Positions 50,762 to 62,647 of a DNA stretch of 64,000 nucleotides are shown here, in pieces. The stretch is from NCBI GenBank assembly GCA_036583965.1, contig JAZBQD010000030.1:89635300-89699299 (forward strand). The letters run 5' to 3'. Numbering within the stretch: position 1 is the stretch's first letter; every line of letters begins with the position of its first letter. A model generated the notes under the pieces. That model saw nothing but the letters and a program-made list of their open reading frames with translations. It searched no databases and was not told the origin of the DNA. The position numbers and the translations under genes were made by a program. Source of the stretch: Prunella strophiata (Eukaryota; Chordata; Aves; Passeriformes; Prunellidae).

Positions 50762-53700
50762 CATGCCGTTCATACCGAGGAACTCACTCAAGTTTGGAGG
50801 AATTTTGTATGCAGTCTCAGATTACAGCTTCATATAAAATGAAGGCTCTAAACTAAATACTTTCTCAAAAATTAATTGAAATGTACTAATTTTATAAAAT
50901 TCAATCTTTTACTAAAATAGTCGATTTTAACAAAATCAGAATTGTATGCTTATGAAAATCTATTCCCTTCTTTGGCAGCAATCACATAAGCTGTCCCTTA
51001 TTGTTTAGTTCATGGCTAAAACAATGAAGTTTTTGCTTATTTTGGCTTTTGTTTTGTCACAATTACGTAGCTCTCTGGACACCATCAAATATTCTACCAC
51101 AAAAAACGCACAAATTTCTAGTACAACAAACACGTAGGAAAAAAATAAAAATAGAACTATTTGAGATCATTACATAAATACTAAGAGAAAGAACATATGA
51201 CTGTTTCTTTACAGGTCACCTTTAATGTTGGTGCATTTTATAAATTCAGCAGTTTTTATTGCTGGTTAGATTGCAAAATGTATAATTTAATGCACACTAA
51301 GTGCACTGTGGTCAAGCTAATGTTGCTGTTCAAACTCTAAAGGGACGTTGGTCTAAACCCCAATTTTCATCTTGGTTACAACTAATAATTTATATTCATT
51401 TTGCAGCACCTCCCATTTTCATGCTCCTATTTACAGACCTAACACCTCTATGACATAGGTTTCTGTACTTGCATTTCAGTTTCAAGAAATCATCACTGAA
51501 ATTGAAAGGTGAAAATAAAAAAAAGATCCATGAAATAATGAGTTTTTCTCAAAATTAGCAATTCTGCATGAGTTAACACAAAACTTCTTTATCTTCTGTT
51601 TATTTACAAGAACAGTTACATATTAAAATAATATATTGTGTGCATGTCATCAGTCTTCAGGAAACTAGTTTATTATCAAGAAAAAACTACAGAAGAACTT
51701 TATGAACATAAAGTGATAGTTTCAAAACAAGCAGATTGCAAAGCTGTAACAGGAAATTTTTTCCATTGCTTTTTAGTGTACTTCTCTGTCTAGCTGTTCC
51801 AATTTCAAAGAACTTACAGAATATTCATATTTTATAATATTTTTTTAAGTTATTCAGCTTTTATTCAAACAGTACCATTTAGTCAATCCAATCTTTTTAA
51901 TGACATTGCTTCTTACCTGGCTTTGGAGTGAAAGCAAATTTTCAAATTATGCAGAAAGTTGCTTTCTAAATTTTTCTTAATACTTTCAGTAGTTTCTTTC
52001 ATCCAGGTGTCACAATCTATTTTTTTCACTTCGTTGAGTGTCCCTGTGTGCCATGCCCACATTACTTGGTGCACCTTATGGAGCATCACTGAAGGGAAGG
52101 AATTTCACCTGCTGAACTGGGAGCAGTTAACAACGGTTCAGTTCTGAGCATGACCATCATGGAAATATTTCTGAGCTCCTTGCTGTCTCCTCAGCTTAGG
52201 TAGGCAAGCTGGGGCTGCAAGAAGCATTTTCCTCAGATCCAGAGCGTGGAAGTGACTCACAGGTGTAGGTTGGCTGCATTCCCTGAGGTGAAAAGGGGAC
52301 CAAAGCTCCTGTCCTCACTGACTCTGGAGTCCAGGGCAGAGGACACACACATGCTCAGATACAGCCATTCCTGGGCTACTGCTCAAGCAAAGCTGAGCCA
52401 TTTTTCTGCCCTTCCCTACACTGCCAGAAAAAAGAGAGAAAATGAGCACACCTGGGTTCTGGGCACATACTGAGGTGAAATCCCATCCTTCATTTGTCCA
52501 TATTTCCACGAAAAGGGCACCTAATTGTGCAGCCCAGAAGATAGCACTAGTAGGACACTGAAAGTTGGCACAGGACCTTGCCAGCTGAGCTGTGTTTGTG
52601 CAGGGAGGACTGCACAGCACATACCTTTGACTTTTGGAGTGACAAGCTTCTCCAGGGTCAGTGTGCAACCGAGGAGGGTGTTGAGGTCACACTTTTAGGC
52701 TTAGGTACATCAAATCTGCCTAAGTCAGGCTTAAGGTGCCTGAGTCTTTTATTGGATCTATCCTAAAGTGACCTGCTGAAGGTCACGTTGTGACTTAGCA
52801 GTCAAGCCAAATGAGGAGCCTTGATCTTATTGGTCATGGATCTGTTCTGCCTATTATGCAATGTTTCACTTTTAAGCAATTTATTAAACTAATCATCTTT
52901 GAATATGCTGTCATATTTATTTCACTCCTCATTTCTCATTTTAAAAATTCCTAAAATTACCCGTATGTTGTACTTTCTAAATTTCTTGTGTCTTTTCTGA
53001 CTGCAGATTTGTCCTCCTCTTCCGTTGCTCTCTGTTTCTCCTTCCTGTTCTGATTGATTCCTTGTTATCCATTACTGGCCTTTCAGGATATTCCTACCTG
53101 CCCAGCTGAATTACCACGTTCCCTAGATTTTACTACTTACCACAGAATCTCACACCCCTTCTGATTTACCTACTGTGTCAGTAGAGCTCTGCTTGAAACA
53201 TCACACTTATTCTATAATAGCCTTAGAAATCAAGGTGAATATATTAGTGTGCAAAAGATTTACTTTTCTTAGGTACAGATGTATTTTCTGTTACTTTTCA
53301 ACCCTTATTAAGTCACTGCATTTCATCATTGCAGTGAAAATGTTGAGACTGGTCCAAGGGCAGCAGCTCACTACATGCTGGATTCTCTTCCTGAGGCAGT
53401 AATAGATGTTTTGCAGTTTAGTCCACCTTGATTTTGGAAGGTGGGAAGGTAGGATTTAAAGCTGGGCTCCAGTAACGTGCCACAGTTCTCACAAGCATGC
53501 TGGTGATACAATATAAATTGATAACATGGTAGACATCAGGATTTTTGTTCTAGATTTTAGTTTAATATCTATTTAGGTTCCTGCTTCCTATTATGGTAGT
53601 GACTACTTACCTCTAGTAGTTCTGGCCAAAGTTACTAAATACTTCTTGAAAAAAAACTGTGCAGGTGATAAGAGATGACTTGGGTGTGTGTGAGAACAGT

Positions 53701-54343
53701 GTGAGGACTGGGAAATGGCAGAGAGTGAAAAGCTCTTATTGTATGCAGCTTATCTGCTTGAGAAACTGGTATGTGCTCTGAGTGAAATTGTTTATCCTGC
53801 AGTGTTCCTGACTTTTCCCCTCTATCACTTCTAAATTGTGTCTCTCCCTCTATTATATTTCTGAAAAGTTAATGAAAAGAACAACTTCTTCTCATTCCTG
53901 AGTCACCATATATTTAAACTAGTAAATTGGTACTAAAAAGAGAAATTATTCCCTCAGTGAACAGATGTTTGTGTTTTGATCTATTGAAATAGTATTTTTT
54001 CAGATCCTTGTAAATATTGTTTGTGAAAAGAGATACCAACAATAATTCTGAAATATGCTCTATGTTAAAAACATTTCACTGCCTGGAGTTTGTGACAGAT
54101 GTACTTCATTTGAAGAAGAATATAATTACCAGTTACGGTGGTGCTCTGACAACTTATCTGCCCAAAAGAGATAACAAATTGAAGGTGAAGACAAAGCAAG
54201 TAAAATGACCAGCATCAAACTGCTCTGATGATGATTTTGGTAGAAGTAGAGCAGCCCACAGGACAGAGGGAGACTCAAAAAAACACTGGACATTGACGAT
54301 CACACTTGCTTGACTTTCTTTGTCTAGATCTGTTTGGTTTTTG

Positions 54344-54360
54344 TTTTTTTTTTTTTTTTT
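54344..54360. repeat. Poly(T) tract, 17 bases
   Basis: A simple T run in upstream intergenic DNA, preceded by TTTGGTTTTTG. No retroposon body was recognised on either side. Confidence 0.9.
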
Positions 54361-55498
54361 CCCAGAAAACACATATGTGCAAAAGAGACACATTTCTGGC
54401 TCTTTGACCTGTTTCTAACCTCTGGCAATAATGCATAACTTCTCTTCTAGTCAAAAGCTAAATGCACTATCATTGTGACAACATATAATTCCCACATCCT
54501 TGCTAACAAAGGTGACCTTTGTTAAACAGTTTCTTAACAAAATCCTCTAAAAGAACAGAGGCTTCTAAACAGATGCAATCAAACAAATGCACATCAGTTG
54601 AAATAATTTGGCTGCCATCTTCTGCCAGCTCAGGCAGTCAACTGCAATTACAACCAAGATTTGTTCATCTGCTTTTCCTGATGCAAGAGATCCAGTCCCT
54701 GGCTGCTGCAAAGTAATCCTCTTCATCAGGAAAGGCACAGGAATCAGGAAGGTCTTACTGCTGACACAGAACAGTCACATGGACCATTTGGAAGACTTGC
54801 CCCAGCACTGTGAAACAGTGTATGAAACTCATTAAGAGGAAGCCCAGCCTCCACCAGAGGAAGCTTCTCCTGGGATGAAATGCTGTTGGCTGCTATGGTT
54901 ACTAATGTGATTTTCCATTTACTTCCTTGTTCACTCACCTGCTTTCTCATTCAAACACCACGCACAAGTACCTCCAGAGATATTTGTTGTTGGAATAGTG
55001 ACAAACCTCATTAGTGGCAGCCATGCACAATCAAAGAGAAAAAAGATACAAATGATCAGCAAATAAACAGAAGAAAGGAACGTGCTGGAATCTATGGGTA
55101 TTGTGAATAATATTCTGTCCTTGCTGCTTTGTGAACTTTGTGTTCTCTTCACTTTGGATTTGCATTAATGTTAGTCTTGCCTTATGTCTCTATTTTACAC
55201 CTCAGTGCTTCGATCCAGCAGAGAACTCCCCACAGTCAGACTCCTGTGACTGTAGAGCTGAGTGCAGCATCAGGATTTAGATGAGCAAAATATTGTGGTT
55301 TATTTTTGGTATCTTAAAGGGACAAGCACATTATTTTGCTTTTTTTTTTTTTGGTAGCACTTCACAGGTCTTGTTCCCACCTCTGCATACATTTTTTTTC
55401 ACCTTTTACACATTTCTGATCAGACAGTCCAACTATATGGTAGTCCTACACTATGAAACTGTCAAATTGCAAATAAATTGCTTGTCTTGAGGCTACTT

Positions 55499-55517
55499 CC
55501 CCCCCCCCCACCCCCCC
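55499..55517. repeat. C-rich homopolymer (C11-A-C7)
   Basis: Eleven C, one A and seven C in a row on the plus strand. G-runs of this length on the opposite strand could form a quadruplex. Confidence 0.9.
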
Positions 55518-56016
55518 AAATATAAAGAAAAAAAGAGATAACTTCTTTTAAAGTGTGAAAATTCCTGTCATTTTCCATGGTAATTACCAGACGGACTAGT
55601 TAGTACAACTAGTATTTATCATAACAAACTTCCAGGTTAGAAAATACTTTTTGAAAATACTTTATAGCTATAAAAGCAAGCAGTTGATCCTCCAAAAGGG
55701 TAGTAAATAATAACAATATCACTTTCTGATTACTTTAATGTCATCTGTAGAATTACTTTTATTTTGATGTAGCATTCAATCGAAGCTGGAAGAAATTGTT
55801 TAGTGGTTTGCTCTTTCCCACCAAATAAGGCACTAAATATAGCAATATCAGCATTCTGGGCTTCAAAAAAAGCTGTGGTTCAGGTTTCTCAAGAATATCT
55901 GCTTTTTCTCCTGTCTGTGTTCAATTTGTTTTGTAACTGTTTATTTAGGAAGCATGAGTAACTGCAAATCAATACATAAAGTACCAGAAATATTAAACAC
56001 TACAAAAACAAGCCTT

Positions 56017-56830
56017 TCACTTAGATAATAATGATGCAGTCATACAGTCATCAGATTTTCCAGTTTGAGAGTTACTGCTAGCTGGAGGACAAATTCCAGA
56101 GAAAGGGACACAGCACTGCAGCCTAGGGCATTCTGACTTGTCCCACTGCCCATGTACCTTTGTATTGTTCTCTCTTCCCTTTTTGTTATTCTTGGAAGCT
56201 GCATGCTCAAGGGCTGGGAGTGGACACAGTAGTGGAGTGGTGGTGGCAGGAGAATGTCCAAAAAAATAGAGTCCTTTCTTCACCCCTCCATGCCTCCTGA
56301 TGACCCCCCCAAAAGCAGTAGGGATGGCAGTAGGATGGCTGCAGTCCATTATTTGTCCTGTAGGTAAATCCCAGGTGACAGTGACACAGACTGCACCTCT
56401 TTCATTTCCATTGTCCAAAAAGCATCAGCATTTCCTCTCAGATTAGCAAAAAATTAAGTATTCCAATATATATTTTCAGAATAATTTTTGGCCATGTATT
56501 AATGGTCTATACATGGTTTTTTCATCTGCTTGTAGCAAGTATCAGAAGTGCTTTTATGGTGACAGCTTATTCAGTTGAGAAATAGTTCTTTAAGATGCTG
56601 CTATGTTTTCCCTTGCTGCAGCTCTGTCTGTCTCATCTCCTTGAGCACTGCAGAGGCTGGGCATGATGAGCATTTTGTGGACTGGGAATCTTGCTGTGAG
56701 GGAACGTAGTGAGACTTAGCCTTTTGTAGATGGATTCAATGAAGTGTGTGAGATCCCCAAAGCTTTCAACCATGACAACATTCAATTCCATCGTGTCACT
56801 TGCTGTGAAACGTGTAATAGCCACAGCCAT
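56017..56830 (-). other. Two unrecognised same-strand ORFs upstream of ATP11A
   Basis: Minus-strand frames run 56,830-56,633 (65 codons, starting MAVAITRFTASD) and 56,418-56,017 (133 codons, starting MDNGNERGAVCV). They lie in order on the ATP11A strand about 8 kb upstream of its start. The second is the longest frame in this non-GC-rich stretch. I recognise no domain, signal peptide or membrane segment, and the compositions are ordinary. They may be chance frames. Confidence 0.12.
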
Positions 56831-59800
56831 TGCTCTTTTTTTTCATGTAAGAGTTTGCCTGTAATTTGAATATAGTTGCTGTTACAAGTTTGTTCCAATT
56901 GACATTTATATATTAAGAAAAATTGTTTTAGTTAAGCAGGTAATAATTCCAGGAAGAATGTTTCCTCCTGACAGAGATGTATTATCACAAACCTTTACAT
57001 CTTTACAAAAGGGCTCATAACAATATAAATTAATTGCATAAAAGGGCAAAAATAAAAATTATATTAGCATTTTCATTGTCTTATCTTTCCTCTCCAGAGC
57101 ACATCCTATTATCTTGTAAAATATCTCTATATTATATATAATTACAGAAATTTCAATTCCATATTCTCCTTTAACATTCCACACATTTAAGTCCTCTAGA
57201 GGGGAGCAGGAAGGGGAGCCAGACTTTTATAGAGGCTGGTATTCTCTGTGGACAGATGTAGAAATTGGCAAATGTAGCTCTGGTCTGCCTAAGTTTTGTA
57301 AGCATTTGTGTAGCTTGCTGAGAGTGTGGAGGCAGATTTTTATGACTATGAAAGTAGCCTGCCCACTGACACGGTGTGTGCTTTTGCTCTACTGCAGGTT
57401 TGGTTTTTTCTGTGTCTTACTTCATTTCATGTAATGGGCATAAGAATTGTGTGCTAAATAGAAAAGGAGTAATAAACAGCAGTGATGGCATCCATGCCTT
57501 GTGATGTTTCCCAAAGCTGTCAGTTCTGAAAGGAAGCCCACCCAACTTACAGCAGAGTAGGAAGGAAAGGGAATCAACATCTGCACAGAGTGAAAAGGCT
57601 GGTGAGGAAAGATTTTATCAAGAGGCTGTAGTTTGCAAAGCAGCAGTCTTTGCTGAGATGTTCAGACCGTGCAGACTGAGGTGGTTTGTTCTGTGAGAGC
57701 TCATGTTTCTATGTAACTGGTCCTGAGTTCTGGTCAGGCAAACCAAAGCTCTTCCTGGCTCTGTGTTCTAACCTGAAAAGCCTGTTTGCTGGAGTAGGCT
57801 GTCCTGGCAAGGGACATCTGTTACCACCTTGTCAACAGGTGAAAGCCTCTGCTGGACCCAGGCACAAGCTGCTAACAGGGGATTTGACTTTCTAGTGTCC
57901 AGAACTGTGTGACAGAAAAAAATAACCTTAGCTGGGAATTAATCCAGGGGAATTGATGTTTAGTAGTAGTGAACTTACAGTGGAGATGGATAATAACAAC
58001 CAGAAACCATTTGAGAGGGATGTATCAGTAGTAAGCTAAGTACTAGGAGTAAGTGCCACCAACACTATTTGCTACTCTATAAATAGACATGTCTACTGGG
58101 GCAGTCGTGCAGCAGCCATTCAGTGCTGGCTGGTTTTAAGACAGTTAAGGCTGCTGTTGCTTTGCCCCATTTTGATGCTACAGCTGCTGCAAAGCTGGCT
58201 GGTGCTGGAAAGGAAGGGCCAAGCTGTGACAAGTGCAGGGTTGGTATCTTCTACAACTAGTGCTTTAACATCCCCAGGTGAAAGGAGAGAATAAAAACTG
58301 TCTGACTTTTTGAGTATGCCTCTTTCCTTTCCTTCCTAAAATAATTGTTTACTGGCAGTTTACTGCCTAAAATTAGGCCACCATTACAAATGATCTTCAG
58401 TGCTACTGCAGAAAGATCAATGTGGCTGAATTTCCCTATACATGGAGATGGAGCTGCAATTCAAAGCCATGTAAAGTAGGAGTTCTGTCCTGAGCTGCAC
58501 AGGCCTGCCCTGATGCATCTGAACTGGGCAGTGCATGTGCCTGTGTGACATTTCTAGAATCAGTCCTATAATGGGTATTGATTTATGGCTGGATGTGGGA
58601 GGGTTTGTTCATGTTTTCATCGTGCTGTTGAAATTGAGTTCTATAATTAGCAACTACTTTGCTTCCTCTATACTGAGAAGCACATGAGCAAAGGAATTTC
58701 AAATTTTTACCTTAGTTTTCCATATTGCTTAGAGAGGGGAGTAAGGGAAATGTCAGTTTTTCCACTCTTCCCTGCTATGCCCTTCCTCCCCCTTTGAAAA
58801 GAGAAGGTGGCTCAGGTTAATCATCAAAGGCAAGATATTAAGAACCCACTAAAGGGATAAGAGATTTATGAAGGCTTCCATGCTTTAAGGTCATGAGTCA
58901 GGGATTCCTTCCTTGAAATACTTAGCCCTTGGACTGCCATCCCATCTTTGCTTGCTGCTGTGCAGTTCCATTGACACTGGTGGGCTGCCACATGGGTAAC
59001 AGATGAATTTGCTCCTAATGATCATCACACTGAATCAGTCTGAATGGCTTCTTGCATTTCTGTAGAGCTGCTTTGAGCTTGGGGGTGGTGACAGTGAAGA
59101 CAGAAACAAAGTCTTACGAAAAAATTTGACCAAGTCTTGGGCAACTGCTAGCCAGAGAGAAGAGAGATGAGGGAAAGGGAGTAGAGAGAGCAAAGGTGGG
59201 TAGCTCTTCCCAATTAATTTCTGACATAATTATCTATAAATGTGTACATGGCCACATGTATACAAACTCCATTTTTCTGTTTAACATCATGATTGCAGTG
59301 AGGCCCTTTAGCACCAGTCAGTGTATATACACACATAGAGTAATACAAAATCATGGCACCTTTCTAACAATGCATAGCCCAATGGCTGATATACACATAT
59401 TTGTGTATATAGCACATATACAGGATGATGCAATGCAGATACGTATGAATTACACTGTTTGTGGAGATGAACTTGCTGCTAAAACAGAATTGGAATACAG
59501 AAGCTGAAACTGTATTACTACAGTGTATTACATATCCCTTAAGTGTTACAGTTATGGGACATAAAAGCTAATTTTAGTCAAGAAGCAGCATATGTTGTCT
59601 GAGTTCCATGAGTAGACTGCTGCCAGTATGCTTTATGCTAGTGAGCCTAAAGAGAATTTGGATGGCCCCATTACAGCTCTGTAGTTTTAGAAAAGCTCTT
59701 AATGGCACTGAAACCCTGGATAATAAAAGCATTTGTTAAGTCATAGACTTTCTATTCAGTCTCATAGCCAGTGAGCAAAAGAAGGCTGTGGGAATACTAT

Positions 59801-61819
59801 GTTACACTCAGAAAAATTTTAAAAGCAAACAAACAACATTTTATCTCACAATTGTGCATCTGCTGGTATCAGGATATATTTAGCTGTGTTTATACAGAAA
59901 GTAAACAGGTAATTGGACTTCAATGAGAATCATTGATGGGATTTTTTTTAAGAAACTTTCTTTTACAGTGAAAGCATGGTTGGGCATTTTTTACTGCATG
60001 AAATTGGAAACTACTTGAAATCTGAGTATTGACTTGGTTTGTTGTGTTCATCACATAAACAAAATGCTATAAAAAAACTTTACTAAATAATGCAATAAAA
60101 GAACATTTAGTAATAAAACTATTGTCATCTTCAAAGACCTAAAGAACTACTGAGGTGCTGCATATGCATATAATGTTTTAGAAATGCACTAGAAAGCCTT
60201 GTCTAGAAGCCTGGATGTTTATTTAATATTAATTGGTGGGAAAATATCAAAGAGCAGATAGTGGGACACCCCCACTTCCATTACACATTCAAAGGTGCTC
60301 TTATTCCAATACACAAGCATTACTTGAAATAGATACTACTTATTGCAGCTTTTACTCAAGTATTATTTTTGCTGAGAAGAACATAATTGTGCTTCCTTTT
60401 TGCCCAGCAATTTTCCTTTTGTGATATAATGATATGGTTCTGCATAATGTCCTGCACTGTGCAGGGTTTCCAGGTGTTTCAGTCACTGCTGACAAAACCT
60501 GTCTCTTTTTTATGTAGCCTGTTATGTTGGTCAGGAAAAGGAGAAGACAATGAACTTTCCTCCATGACTAAGGTTAAAAAAGTGCTTTCTGATGAAACAT
60601 CCTTTCCTTTTTCAAAAAACTTAAATGTTACTCTTCCTATGCTGATAGACTGCCAAGGCTTTTATTAAAAGCTGGAAAATTTGGCATGTTTTCCTCTCAG
60701 ACCTGAGTGGATTGTTCATACATCTGATGCAGGCACATATGAGGCAATCGATTTATCATGCTTGAGTTTTTGTGCCCTTGACATTTATATCTTAAAAATC
60801 AAACCAGCCTGGAACTGCACAGCACACTGCAAACAGGAGGTGTATCCCTGCAGACTTCAGCTACTTAGCATTGGTTTAGTGGTTAAAGCAGCATAATAGT
60901 GCTCTTTTCACTTATATGTCATATTTAGAACCCTGAACAGTGTGTTCTTTGTGATAGGTTGGTATCAACAATATCATTATTTGATGTCTGTCCCACTTGG
61001 GTTACTTTTGTTGTGATCTGCTCCAGGGCAGGATTCAGCACCAACCTGACAAGGGTGAGGTAGAGGGCTCCAGTTGTAGCAGCTGCAGAATAAACCAAAT
61101 GCCATGCTAATTATTTTTTAGCTTCTGTTCAACAGGTGAAGAAATTTTTAGGCCGTCCTAAACTACAATGGTAGACTGAAATGGGAGGGGGAGGGGTAGT
61201 TAGGGGCAATCAGATATGTCAAAATGGCTTGTTTTCTCTAAATCTGTCCAGTGAAAGTTAACTTTTGTATCAGAAAAATAATCTGGAAAGTTAAGTAACA
61301 AGAAAGGAGACCCAGAAATGCCCCAAAACACAATTTTGGTCCTATTTGTAGAAAAGGACTATAAAAAATCTGTCTCCACAGTAGACAGAGGAATGGAGTG
61401 ACTTTCTAGGATGCTCTTAGTTTGAGATCACAGCCCTTAGAAGCATTACAGAGCCAGGGATGCAAGCTCAATGAGACTTTTGGCCAGTTTTACAGAATCA
61501 CTTACCAAATGTAAATCTCTGATGAAAGGAAACAATAAGAAGGGAAGAGCAGTTTTCTGGCATCTAGTAGGCACTTCAGTTCCCTGGAAAAATCATTCTT
61601 TGTGTTAATATGATTTATAGGATGCCATCATGATTGATTATGCTGGAAAATCTGATCCTAAAGTTATGAAGATTCTCATGTGAAAGGAAGAGGCCAAAAT
61701 GAATCTCTATATTTGGGACAATAAAAAATGAAAGAGTCAGCTCTATGATAATATTCTAGGAATACTGATGGAATTTTATTAATCCTGGATGGTGTTGCCA
61801 GTGCAGAAAGATCATGGTT

Positions 61820-62482
61820 GGGAAGCTGCCTAGTGGGAAAGGACCTGGAGGAGGTGGTGACAGCAGCTGAACATGAGCCAGTGTGTGCCCAGGGGGCCAA
61901 GAAGGCCAATGGCACCCTGGCCTGTGTCAGCAGCAGTGTGGCCAGCAGGAGCAGGGCAGGGATTGTCCCCTGTACCCAGCACTGGTGAGACCACACCTCA
62001 AATCCTGTGCTCAGTTCTGGGCCCCCACTGCAGGAAAGACACTGACGGGCTGGAGAGTGTCCAGAGAAGGACAACAGAGCTGGGGAAGGGTCTGGAGCAC
62101 AAGGCTGATGAGGAACATCTGAGGGAGCTAGGGTTGTTTAGCCTGGAGAAAAAGAGGCTCAGGGGGGACCTTCTCACTCTCTACAACCTGAAAGGAGGCT
62201 GTGGCCAGGTGGGGGTCACCCTCTCCTCCAAGGCAACCAGTGATAGGACAAGAGGAAATGCCTTCAAGTTGCACCAGGGGAGGTTTAGATTGCATATTGG
62301 AAAAAATTCCTTCATTGAAAGGGTTGTCAAGCACTAGGCTGCCCAGGGTGTTCAAAAGACGTGTAGATGTGGCACTTGGGACACAGCTTACTGGTGAAGT
62401 TGGAAGTTCTGGGTTAATGGTTGGACTCAATGATCTTAAAGGTATTTTCCAACCTAAATGATTCTATGAATCTATGATTATT
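61820..62482 (+). mobile_element. CR1 LINE 3' segment with degraded ORF2 C-terminus
   Basis: This is the best-preserved transposon in the window, in sense orientation, 5'-truncated at about 61,820 and ending in CR1 terminal repeats (GATTCTATGAATCTATGATT) at about 62,480. It covers the C-terminal end of the reverse-transcriptase ORF. One frame keeps the typical run [17 protein letters not shown] at about 62,120-62,170, with [11 protein letters not shown] further on. The upstream part is in other frames and a stop follows at 62,337, so it is inactive. The 3' UTR includes TTGGACTCAATGATCTTAAA before the tail. Confidence 0.96.
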
Positions 62483-62621
62483 AAGGGATTGTTTTCTTCA
62501 AGGTAACATTTTGTAGTGTTTTATGTTGAGTCCACAAGTGCAGATGTACCAAACCCACAAATTCTGGTTGTGCTCCATGTATGTCGTTTCAGCTATATTT
62601 GACTAAAATTAGATCATTGAA

Positions 62622-62647
62622 TTCAGTTCAGAAATTTCTGAACTGAA
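62622..62647. repeat. Perfect 26-bp palindrome
   Basis: The 13 bases TTCAGTTCAGAAA are followed directly by their exact reverse complement, TTTCTGAACTGAA, with no spacer. The centre contains GAAATTTC, which equals two inverted heat-shock-factor pentamer cores (GAA-n2-TTC). The palindrome lies about 140 bp past the CR1 3' end. I see no link to a transposon terminus. Confidence 0.95.

Larger units (their letters stand above)
50762..61819. other. Upstream intergenic DNA
   Basis: AT-rich sequence that in sampled lines is T/G-biased on the plus strand, opposite to the intron. It holds homopolymer tracts but no recognised transposon or exon. In the human arrangement the next gene upstream of ATP11A is well separated, so a gene-free stretch here is expected. 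Confidence 0.55.

Noticed and set aside
58080..58320. Possible LTR or retroposon, because of a GC-richer stretch ending near AATAAAAACTG
   Set aside because: No TG...CA ends, target duplication or known family sequence was found. A lone AATAAA is expected by chance.
61873..62337. 154-codon plus-strand ORF
   Set aside because: It is a 5'-truncated CR1 ORF2 remnant in mixed frames, not a host gene.
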